Of a DNA stretch of 64,000 nt, positions 44,138 through 51,960 are shown piece after piece; position 1 is the first letter of the stretch; every line of letters starts with the position of its first letter. Source of the DNA: Crocinitomicaceae bacterium (GTDB lineage: Bacteria > Bacteroidota > Bacteroidia > Flavobacteriales_D > Crocinitomicaceae); assembly GCA_024643725.1 (NCBI GenBank), contig JAHEMJ010000003.1, positions 62,001-126,000 on the forward strand. Reading direction: 5' to 3'. The notes beneath the pieces were generated by a model. That model ran no database searches and was not told the DNA's origin. It was given only the letters and a program-made list of their open reading frames with translations. A program made the translations under genes and the position numbers.

Positions 44138-44151
44138 TAGAACAAGTTCTA
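44138..44151. promoter_or_regulatory. Palindrome TAGAAC-AA-GTTCTA, site e
   Basis: A perfect copy. Its centre is about 41 bases before the TACATTTG box at 44185, that is near -52 from the expected transcription start, where activators often bind. Confidence 0.6.
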
Positions 44152-44184
44152 GCGGGGAGTCGCCTTTAACCATTCTTTTTTCAA

Positions 44185-44192
44185 TACATTTG
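44185..44192 (+). promoter_or_regulatory. -7 box for the T9SS gene pair at 44210
   Basis: TACATTTG, ending 17 bases before the ATG at 44210. There is no TTG in the usual -33 position (the region reads CGCCTTTAACC), which is what an activator-dependent promoter would look like; palindromes d and e lie just upstream. Confidence 0.5.
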
Positions 44193-44209
44193 ACCTTAAT
44201 CAACAACAC

Positions 44210-45751
44210 ATGAAAAAACTGTTCCTTCATCATGCGACACTTTCTTTTTCGCCAATTTCCGCTTATCGAAGGTATTGTTTATCTATACTTTTCATTTTCA
44301 TCGCTCATTTCTACTCTCTAGCCCAAGCTCCAGAAAGATTTGTCCAAACCTATCATTTTCCACCGAATTATGATTCGCAAAGTTATGGTGTGGCAAATAC
44401 GAGTTATGGATATATGTTAGCAGGTATGTCTGTTGATTCTGTAGGGGTTTGGGGATATACCGTTTCTGGTGTTGATTCAATGGGTAATTCTCTTTGGTAT
44501 AAGCGATATCCGATGGCGAATAATCAGAACATGTGTATTGGTTGGTTTATTCAAGATTTCTTAAAAAAATCGGATGAAACCTATTACTCCACATTCTATA
44601 CCCATGATATTGGAACGGAAAACTACACCAGCTATTTGATAAAATTAGATGATCAAGGCGATACATTATGGACAAAACACCTTCTTGGTGATTCAATTGA
44701 CCAGACGTTAGAAACCAGATCGGTGTCAAAAACAAAGGATGGGGGTTTTTTAATTTGTGGATTAACAGGGCCTTTTATGGGAGATGCAAAATGTTTCTTA
44801 TTAAAAACAGATTCGCTTGGAAATACCCAGTGGAAACAGAAATATAATTTTAATACTCAAAATGAAGTAGAAAATGTTTTTGCTGCAATCGAAGATTCTG
44901 TAACTAATAAAATAGTTTTGGTCGGTTACAGGAATAATCACAATAAATCTTTTGTATGCTTTCTCGATTCTACCGGAACCATACTTCAGCAAAAGTATTT
45001 TAATTCTTCAGATGGGGGTTGGTTATTTAACGTAAAGCAGTTGCCCGATGGAAATTTCATAGCTGTAGGATCGGAATTCACTGGGAATACAGTTGGTTCA
45101 TTCGACATGCAAAAACCTATGACTATCAAATTTGATATTAACGGCAATTTAATTTGGAAAAATGTCACTGGACATGAGTCGATCGGCAATAGTTTTCATA
45201 GTGCCTTAATTGATGATGATAATACAATATTATCAGTAGGTTTTATGGATACTCTTTTCACCCAGAATATGGGGATTAATACAATGCTATGTATTGAAAA
45301 AACTTCATATTCTGGAAATGTGATCTTCAGACGAATAATAAATATTTTCGATTTGCATTCAAACGGAGAATATCAAACGATCATCAAATCTGACTTTGGG
45401 GGTTATGCAACAGTTGCCTATAATAGTATTGGATCGGCTCCGAATCCTTTTATTCTTGTCAAACTGGACGATTGGGCATGTTTATCAGAAGGTTGTCAAA
45501 CAGCAGGAATTCATGAAATGGAAAACGATTTTATGGTTCATATTTTCCCGAATCCGGCAAATGAAAACTTGATGGTTTCTTTACCAGAGAATACCTTGAG
45601 TACAGCATGTATTTTGTTTGATAACCTGGGTAAAGAGATAGTCAGATATACTATTTATGGAGGCGATAACAATTTGAATATTAAAGAATTGCAAAGCGGT
45701 ATGTACTCCATTCAAGTGCACTCTAACATGTTTAAATTCATAAAAAATTAA
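44210..45751 (+). CDS. T9SS cargo protein with beta-propeller-like repeats and type-A sorting domain
   Basis: A 513-residue exported protein with a basic, long signal peptide (cut near residue 40, SLAQAPERF). The middle has repeated phrases of the type DSMGNSLWYKRY, DDQGDTLWTKHL and DSLGNTQWKQKY, as in bacterial beta-propeller repeats that follow D-x2-G-N/D-x2-W. The C-terminal 75 residues are a type-A sorting domain (HIFPNPANENLMVSLPENTL, IVRYTIYGGDNNLNI, SGMYSIQVHS). It is closely similar to the sorting domain of the next gene. Two TAGAAC palindromes lie before the promoter. Confidence 0.8.
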   Translation: MKKLFLHHATLSFSPISAYRRYCLSILFIFIAHFYSLAQAPERFVQTYHFPPNYDSQSYGVANTSYGYMLAGMSVDSVGVWGYTVSGVDSMGNSLWYKRYPMANNQNMCIGWFIQDFLKKSDETYYSTFYTHDIGTENYTSYLIKLDDQGDTLWTKHLLGDSIDQTLETRSVSKTKDGGFLICGLTGPFMGDAKCFLLKTDSLGNTQWKQKYNFNTQNEVENVFAAIEDSVTNKIVLVGYRNNHNKSFVCFLDSTGTILQQKYFNSSDGGWLFNVKQLPDGNFIAVGSEFTGNTVGSFDMQKPMTIKFDINGNLIWKNVTGHESIGNSFHSALIDDDNTILSVGFMDTLFTQNMGINTMLCIEKTSYSGNVIFRRIINIFDLHSNGEYQTIIKSDFGGYATVAYNSIGSAPNPFILVKLDDWACLSEGCQTAGIHEMENDFMVHIFPNPANENLMVSLPENTLSTACILFDNLGKEIVRYTIYGGDNNLNIKELQSGMYSIQVHSNMFKFIKN

Positions 45752-45754
45752 GCT

Positions 45755-46651
45755 ATGAAAAACCTCTTCTTCCTTATCTTGCTTTTTGCAAGTATAACAG
45801 TGGCACAAGCACAGTACAAACCCTTACCCATGCAAAATGCCGAGTGGTATCAAGATGGTGGTATTGCCTTATTGAGTTGCCCAACTTGTACTTTCGTTAA
45901 CTATAAATATTATACGGACGGAGATACGCTGATCAATGCCCAAACGTATGTCAAAATCAAGAAGATTGAAGTTCCTAACATCAATGATGTGAGTCTTTTT
46001 CCGAGCTATACTGGAGCCATTCGTCAGGATACCCTAAACAAAAAGATCTATGTAGTTTTGACTGACAGCACAACTGAACACATCCTGTACGACTTTTCAT
46101 TGCACGTAGGCGACACTATTAATTCAGTGCTCCACACCTTAGTCGCTGGTCACCTTGGATTCAATACCGAAACCATCTATTTGATTGATACCATCCAAGT
46201 AAACGGAAATGACCACCGTGTTTTTCATTTTCAAGGAAGTTGTACTGGAAATGGAGGTAGTTACATTGAAGGAATTGGGAGTGAATTTGGTTTGCTATTT
46301 CCAAATCTAATGGATATGGAAGAATCGCATCTTAACTGTCTAAAAATAAATAATCAGCCTTATTATCCGTATGCAAATGCCAATTGTACATTGCCAAATA
46401 CCATTTCAGTAAACAACCTTGATCTGCTTTTGGATATTCGTGTTTTCCCGAATCCGACATCAGAATCATTAAGTATTTCCTTACCTGAAAACAATTTAAA
46501 AACCGAAGCGTTCATCTTCAATCAAACGGGAAAAGAGGTACTGAGATTCAATCTTTCAGGCGGGGATAATTTCCTGGATGTAAGCAAATTGGGAAGTGGG
46601 ATTTACCTCTTAAAGATTGATCATCAGACTCTTAAGTTAATCAAAAACTAA
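45755..46651 (+). CDS. T9SS cargo protein with type-A sorting domain
   Basis: A 298-residue secreted protein with a signal peptide (1-20, ending VAQAQ). The mature part (about 21-215) has strands and conserved Cys (LLSCPTCTFVNY) without a known domain. The final 70 residues are a type-A T9SS domain (VFPNPTSESLSISLPENN, GGDNFLDVSKLGSGIYLL) nearly matching that of the gene upstream. The ATG is four bases after that gene's stop. The two are a translational unit and probably go to the surface together. Confidence 0.8.
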   Translation: MKNLFFLILLFASITVAQAQYKPLPMQNAEWYQDGGIALLSCPTCTFVNYKYYTDGDTLINAQTYVKIKKIEVPNINDVSLFPSYTGAIRQDTLNKKIYVVLTDSTTEHILYDFSLHVGDTINSVLHTLVAGHLGFNTETIYLIDTIQVNGNDHRVFHFQGSCTGNGGSYIEGIGSEFGLLFPNLMDMEESHLNCLKINNQPYYPYANANCTLPNTISVNNLDLLLDIRVFPNPTSESLSISLPENNLKTEAFIFNQTGKEVLRFNLSGGDNFLDVSKLGSGIYLLKIDHQTLKLIKN

Positions 46652-46707
46652 TTTTCCATATCGTTCTTCAATACTTGCGTACCGTTAATCTCCAATACTG
46701 CCCAACT

Positions 46708-48120
46708 ATGAAAACATTGTACTTCCTTGGCTTTTCTCTACTAATTTCTTTAAGCGTTAAAAGTCAAACCACTTGGAAAATGGTCAGTGCTGGAACAGAA
46801 TTTGGTTTTGCTCTTCGTTCCGATAGTACATTATGGTGCTGGGGATTCAATGGTAACGGACAATTAGGAACGGGAAATCCTGGGACTCAAATCCCCGTGC
46901 AAATGGGCGCCGAACATACATGGATTCGTGTTGCGTGTGGCGCTGTACATACCTTAGCCATCAAAGCGGATGGTACTCTTTGGGGTTGGGGATACAACTA
47001 TTCCGGACAAGTGGGGAATTCAGGGTTAACTCAGGTGAATACGCCTTTACAGATTGGAACAGATCAAGATTGGGTGTATATCGCCGCAGGACTCGCGCAC
47101 AGCGCAGCAATAAAAAGCGATGGTTCACTGTGGATGTGGGGCGATAATTCATATGGACAATTAGGAAACGGAAATACCACAAATGTATCCATACCAACGG
47201 AGATGGGATCTGTTGGATTGGATGCAATCCCTTGGACTCAAGTGGCATTGGGAGCAGGTCATACGTTAGCATTGAAGTCCAATGGCACCTTATTTTCTTG
47301 GGGAAACAATAGTCAAGGTCAACTTGGCGATAGCACCCAAGTTGACTCAACCATTCCTTTGCAAATTGGAACAAGTACGTGGAAAAATGTAAGTGCAGGA
47401 TTCGTCAGCAGCGTCGGCGTAAAGTTAGACGGAACGGCATGGAGTTGGGGGTTCAATGCCAATGGTCAACTCGGACAAGGAGACCTTCAACCTAGATTGG
47501 CTCCAACGCAAATAGGAAATGGGGATACCTGGGACCGACTCATAGCTGGATCAGCATTCACGTACGGTCTGACCTTGGATAATCAACTTTGGTCGTGGGG
47601 TTATAATGGTCAAGGACAACTTGGAATCGGAACACAACAACAGCAAACTTCCCCTAGTCCAGTTGCCAACTCTTTTGCTCCAACTTCCTTTGGTTCTCCA
47701 ACCTTAGCTTTATCCGTTGGTGCAACCAATGCGGCTGGCACATCCTTGTATGGAGCGCATGCCATTGGAATAGCGGTGGATGCCTATTCACTTTGTTCCG
47801 TTGGAGCAAACTATCAAGGACAGCTAGGAATTGGAAGTACAAGTCCTATTTCAAGCTTTGAATGTGGCATTGGCGATCTTTCGAGTCTAGGCAGTTTGGA
47901 AATGAATTCTTTCCGGATTTACCCAAATCCAGCAAGTACAGAACTCAACGTTCAAATTGAAGATGGAAGTTACACAGCGATTCTTCGCGATCTTTCTGGT
48001 CGTATTTTGGCAAACATTCCACTAACTGCAGGGACAAACACCATCGATATCCACGCGTTTTCGCCAGGTAATTACCTTGTTGAAATCAATGGAGCAGTTG
48101 CGAAGTTTGTGGTGGAGTAA
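46708..48120 (+). CDS. T9SS cargo protein with a seven-bladed RCC1 propeller
   Basis: The ATG at 46708 (MKTLYFLGFSLLISLSV) gives a clear signal peptide ending VKSQ; an in-frame TTG 11 codons earlier is unlikely. Seven RCC1-type repeats follow, each with W/F-x-W-G-x-N-x2-G-Q-L-G (for example WCWGFNGNGQLGTGN, WGWGYNYSGQVGNSG, WSWGYNGQGQLGIGT). The seventh is CSVGANYQGQLGIGS. That is a complete propeller. A type-A sorting domain ends the protein (IYPNPASTELNVQIEDGS, PGNYLVEI). It lies 56 bases after the previous T9SS gene. Confidence 0.85.
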   Translation: MKTLYFLGFSLLISLSVKSQTTWKMVSAGTEFGFALRSDSTLWCWGFNGNGQLGTGNPGTQIPVQMGAEHTWIRVACGAVHTLAIKADGTLWGWGYNYSGQVGNSGLTQVNTPLQIGTDQDWVYIAAGLAHSAAIKSDGSLWMWGDNSYGQLGNGNTTNVSIPTEMGSVGLDAIPWTQVALGAGHTLALKSNGTLFSWGNNSQGQLGDSTQVDSTIPLQIGTSTWKNVSAGFVSSVGVKLDGTAWSWGFNANGQLGQGDLQPRLAPTQIGNGDTWDRLIAGSAFTYGLTLDNQLWSWGYNGQGQLGIGTQQQQTSPSPVANSFAPTSFGSPTLALSVGATNAAGTSLYGAHAIGIAVDAYSLCSVGANYQGQLGIGSTSPISSFECGIGDLSSLGSLEMNSFRIYPNPASTELNVQIEDGSYTAILRDLSGRILANIPLTAGTNTIDIHAFSPGNYLVEINGAVAKFVVE

Positions 48121-48150
48121 CTTTCAAATTATTGAATAACAAATCTTTAT

Positions 48151-49461
48151 ATGCGCACGTTCCGAAGGTTTCTTTTCATTTTCTTTTTTATTCAAAACAT
48201 TGATGCACAAGTCGAAACATCAAATCCACCCATTTCGAAAGTGGATTTTTCTTACACCATTGGCTATCAGCATGTTCGAATGAATAATTTCAATAGGTAT
48301 TACTTGGATACGTTCGCTAAACCACATGATCTTTTTACTCAAAATGTACACCACACGTTCAGTCGTAATTTTCAGTTAGGTTATCATTTTAGCCGTTATT
48401 TCGGAATAGGGATGATGGTTAAATCAGATCTATATAAAATGACACATGTTACGCCAGCTTATATAACGGATAATTTGGGCGAAATCACCGATAGCGTGGA
48501 ATTAACACTTCAATTATCATTTAGAAGAGCGGCCATTGGTTTATTTACCGAATTTAACCTTGGTGAATACCTGAATGTGAAATCGAAACAGTCTTACTTT
48601 GAGAATTGGCAGGCGAGCGTCATTGGTGGAGCCTCTTTCGACTTGTATGACATTGCATTTAGTTCAAAATCGTTAATTTCCAATCCCAGCGATTTATTTT
48701 ACGCGCCTTGCATCGGAGGTTTCACCCAGTTGAAATTAAACTATCCGATAGTAAAGAGAAAATCGACACAAGTTCAATTGGGAATTCACATCGGATATCA
48801 ATTCTCTAAAACAAAGACACTTCGAGTGAACTCAAGCGGCGAATGGATTGTGAACAACAAATACCCAATAAATGCAGATTTTTCAGGGATGAATGTTGGA
48901 CTAGGTTTGACCATAAAATTAACTGACCATAAGTATTCCGCTAGAGAAATGCATCTTTCCAAGAATGCACTTTATTTGGATATTCTCGGTCAAAGCACCT
49001 TTGGATCCCTTGTTTTTGAACGCATTTTAAATGTTGAATCTACAACAATTCAACGTGCTATCTCTTTCGGATTTATGAGGATAAACCGCTTCCCTAAGGA
49101 TGATTTAGGTGTTGTTTCTATTCCTTTCGCCTACAATACTTATATTGATTTCAACCGGACAAAAAATTCACCGAGCAAATTGGAACTTGGTTTTGGAATT
49201 ACAGCATTAGCAATTACGAAGTATAATTACGAAACATATCATAAGAATCAACACCTTTACCCAAGTTTGCGCATCGGCTATTGCTACCGTAGTTACCATA
49301 GTGGACTGTTATTCAAGGCAACGCTTACGCCTTTATTACCAGGATTATCTAGGTCTAATTATAATTTCATTAATAATCAAGCGATTACTTTTGGCTCAGC
49401 AGGCACTTTTGATTATCATGTCATGCCTTGGCTTGGATTAAGCATCGGAAAAACGTTTTGA
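48151..49461 (+). CDS. Outer-membrane protein with two barrel-like modules
   Basis: A 436-residue exported protein with signal peptide (1-19, ending IDAQ). Residues 25-270 and about 285-436 each look like a run of barrel strands, joined by HKYSAREMHLSKNALYLD. The first half has FSYTIGYQHVRM, RNFQLGYHFSRYFGIGM and MNVGLGLTIKLTD. The second has SISFGFMRINRF, LELGFGITALAI and LRIGYCYRS, ending LGLSIGKTF. This is the arrangement also seen at 12089. It is 30 bases after the RCC1-type gene. No family is recognised. Confidence 0.6.
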   Translation: MRTFRRFLFIFFFIQNIDAQVETSNPPISKVDFSYTIGYQHVRMNNFNRYYLDTFAKPHDLFTQNVHHTFSRNFQLGYHFSRYFGIGMMVKSDLYKMTHVTPAYITDNLGEITDSVELTLQLSFRRAAIGLFTEFNLGEYLNVKSKQSYFENWQASVIGGASFDLYDIAFSSKSLISNPSDLFYAPCIGGFTQLKLNYPIVKRKSTQVQLGIHIGYQFSKTKTLRVNSSGEWIVNNKYPINADFSGMNVGLGLTIKLTDHKYSAREMHLSKNALYLDILGQSTFGSLVFERILNVESTTIQRAISFGFMRINRFPKDDLGVVSIPFAYNTYIDFNRTKNSPSKLELGFGITALAITKYNYETYHKNQHLYPSLRIGYCYRSYHSGLLFKATLTPLLPGLSRSNYNFINNQAITFGSAGTFDYHVMPWLGLSIGKTF

Positions 49462-49531
49462 TGAATCAAAGTAAAAACCAGATCTGTTTGACATCGAGTA
49501 ACTTTACCTTCGTTTTTTAGTCCTAGAAAAG

Positions 49532-50314
49532 ATGTCTATTCTTTACAAATCACTATTCGTCTTCTTGTGTTTGGCTCAAGTTTCCTATGGACAATCGCCG
49601 AATTTCGTAGATCAAATCGAGATTCGGATTTATCCAAACAAAAATGAACCGAATGGAAGAGCGACTGCCATGGCGGAGTTCGCAAAATCAAGTCCTTTAT
49701 GGAAGTACCATCGGCGATTTGACTACCTCATTCTAAACACACCAGCGATTCATGCTCCAGAAAACGGAAAATGGCGTTCGGATCTTTTCTCGTTGTATCC
49801 AGATACCGTCGCCCTCAAAAAAAAGTACTTGGAGGCCTTGACTTCAGATACCGTTTTACAAAGTTATTTTCAAACAGCACAGAAAGCCATCTTACATCCT
49901 CAGAGTACTGTCAAAACAGTGTATGACCGTGAAATCTTGTTTGAAGTCGCCTCACGTTTCTTTTATTGCGATCAAGTGAATCCAGATTCCACCGTTCAAG
50001 CACACGTGTGTATTGGTATAAATGGGCTTAAGGACAGTTCCTGGAAAAGCGATTACACGCTATTAGCCGCATTTTGTTACGAAGCTATTTTCAATGATTT
50101 CGATCAGAAACACGCCGGTCTTGATTTGGCATTTTCGTCGAATAAATTAAGTGCAATGGAAGAAAATAAGTCACACTTAAGCAACAAAGAGGAATTTTTG
50201 ATTTTTGTAAGGGAAGGCCTGTACGAGAAAATGTCCAAGGATAAACACCTTCAAAAGGTACTTCTTTCGTATTACAAAAAACATCAAAAGGACTTGAGTT
50301 TTCGAATAGAATAG
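49532..50314 (+). CDS. Secreted protein of unknown function
   Basis: A 260-residue protein with a signal peptide (1-19, ending VSYGQ). The mature part starts FVDQIEIRIYPNKNEP and is mostly helical further on (KKKYLEALTSDTVLQSYFQTAQKAI, LLAAFCYEAIFNDFDQKH). No motif is recognised. It follows the two-module barrel gene by 70 bases. Confidence 0.55.
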   Translation: MSILYKSLFVFLCLAQVSYGQSPNFVDQIEIRIYPNKNEPNGRATAMAEFAKSSPLWKYHRRFDYLILNTPAIHAPENGKWRSDLFSLYPDTVALKKKYLEALTSDTVLQSYFQTAQKAILHPQSTVKTVYDREILFEVASRFFYCDQVNPDSTVQAHVCIGINGLKDSSWKSDYTLLAAFCYEAIFNDFDQKHAGLDLAFSSNKLSAMEENKSHLSNKEEFLIFVREGLYEKMSKDKHLQKVLLSYYKKHQKDLSFRIE

Positions 50315-50378
50315 ATGGGGCGCGTCAGTTGAACTAATGTGTTGTTGGATATCCAAGACCTAAAGTTCATTTTCGAAA

Positions 50379-50795
50379 TCAATTTAAGTGATATTTCTTG
50401 ACTTTCCCAACCAATGTTGGCGTTCCTTCATAGCTCGATTGCAAGACATACGATTTGGTCATTCGCCCTAAAGTATCGTATAAACTTACTTCTTGAATTT
50501 GAAGGATGTCCAGCTCATTTGTTTGTCCTGGCCATTCATACTTAAAATGAATGCGTTTGATTAAATGTCCTTTTGCGTCAAAACAATATCGAATTCCTGT
50601 TTCAACTCCATAGGGACCTAATTTACCTTGTTCACTGATTTCCTTTATGCTACCATTTGGATAATAGTCAATAATTGAGGTTGCCTCGTCTGCTGTTGCA
50701 TGGTGAACACTGCGTTGCTTGTTTCCATTTTCTTTTCTACTGGATTGGCAGGCGATTAGCAACGAAAAAAGGAGCAAATAAATTATGTTTCTCAT
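50379..50795 (-). CDS. Lipoprotein with MORN-like strand pattern
   Basis: A 138-residue protein with lipobox IAC (LLFSLLIACQSSRK). The mature sequence repeats a short strand motif, DYYPNGSIKEISEQGK, RYCFDAKGHLIKRIHFKYE, SLYDTLGRMTKSYVLQSSY, similar to the MORN or YD-like repeats seen in many Bacteroidota lipoproteins. Palindrome site f lies 78 bases before its start. Confidence 0.55.
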   Translation of the reverse strand: MRNIIYLLLFSLLIACQSSRKENGNKQRSVHHATADEATSIIDYYPNGSIKEISEQGKLGPYGVETGIRYCFDAKGHLIKRIHFKYEWPGQTNELDILQIQEVSLYDTLGRMTKSYVLQSSYEGTPTLVGKVKKYHLN

Positions 50796-50872
50796 TCGAA
50801 TTCAATGTAAATAGAGTGTTTAATCAAAACTAAACAATTGTTCAATTGAACGCATCATTCGGAGAGGATAAC

Positions 50873-50886
50873 TAGAACTTATTCTA
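50873..50886. promoter_or_regulatory. Palindrome TAGAAC-TT-ATTCTA, site f
   Basis: Near-perfect inverted repeat (five of six arm pairs), followed by a T run, in the divergent gap between the lipoprotein at 50795 and the DUF4249 gene at 51058. Confidence 0.5.
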
Positions 50887-51057
50887 TTTTTTAGTTACAA
50901 ATTGAGCTTCCTTACTTAATACCCACGGTACTTCTAAGCAATTTTAAGGATTCTTTCCTAGGACATTTCATATCCGAAAACAATAACTTGATTAGACACT
51001 CGTTATCCTTGGGCGATTTGACTTTTCCACTTGGTTAAATTTCCCCAAATAGGCTGA

Positions 51058-51960
51058 ATGAAACATATCTGTATTTTTTGCACGCTCTTGCTACTTACCT
51101 CTTGCGTAAAAGAAGTGAAGGTGAATCCAGAATTTGAAGGGGCGAAATTGGTGCTGAATGCGCTCATTTGTCCCGACTCCATTATTCGCGTGCACATGAG
51201 TGCATCAAGTGCGATGGGACAAGTAGTTCCTAATTTGAATGATGTGCAATTGAAATTATTTCAAAATGGAGTCGAGGTCGGAACATTTTATTACGATACC
51301 TTGGGTTGGTATAAAAATGACTTCTATCCAAGTGCCGGAAACGCGTATCAAATGGTTGCGGTTAGTCCGAACTTTGGAAAAGTTGAAGCCAATACGTTTA
51401 TTCCTTTTCTACCTCAAAATCTCAACGGAACATATTATAAAATTTCGGATGTCCCTATCGAGGACAATGGAGTGGTCAAATATTTTGATACAGAATCGAA
51501 AATCACGTTTCTAGACAATCCCCTTGTCGAGAATTATTATGAAATCGGACAAAATGTTTTCCTATATCAACAGACCCAGGAAAAAGATCCAAGTTTACTT
51601 TCAGATGGCGATTTAAGCTATAATCCACGAAATTACTATTGTTCGGATGCGCTTTTCAATGGTCAACTAAAAACCTTTTTACTTCGAAAAGGTGGATATG
51701 TTAGCCTAAGTCCTTTTGGCACCTTCGATCACGATGACAATTACCGAAGACTTATAAAAAGTTGCAGCAAGGAATATTATTTGTTCCGAAAAGCTTGGAC
51801 AAAACATGTGTACAATCAGAATAGCACCGATTTGTTAGATGATCCCTTGCAAATCATCTTTTATGGAGACCCTGTTGTGATGTATTCAAATGTTGTTGGT
51901 GGATACGGTGTTTTCGCTGGATACAGTCAAACGCTATTAAAAATGACCTATGTCGAGTAA
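51058..51960 (+). CDS. DUF4249 lipoprotein
   Basis: A 300-residue protein with lipobox LTSC (residues 13-16, TLLLLTSCVKE). It is followed by the family's usual start, EFEGAKLVLNALICPDSIIRVHMSAS, and Ig-like strands (VQLKLFQNGVEVGTF, AGNAYQMVAVSPNFGKVEA). Genes of this family usually sit directly beside a TonB-dependent receptor, as here, where the next gene starts 11 bases before this one ends. It may help the receptor at the outer membrane. A palindrome (50873-50886) lies upstream. Confidence 0.85.
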   Translation: MKHICIFCTLLLLTSCVKEVKVNPEFEGAKLVLNALICPDSIIRVHMSASSAMGQVVPNLNDVQLKLFQNGVEVGTFYYDTLGWYKNDFYPSAGNAYQMVAVSPNFGKVEANTFIPFLPQNLNGTYYKISDVPIEDNGVVKYFDTESKITFLDNPLVENYYEIGQNVFLYQQTQEKDPSLLSDGDLSYNPRNYYCSDALFNGQLKTFLLRKGGYVSLSPFGTFDHDDNYRRLIKSCSKEYYLFRKAWTKHVYNQNSTDLLDDPLQIIFYGDPVVMYSNVVGGYGVFAGYSQTLLKMTYVE

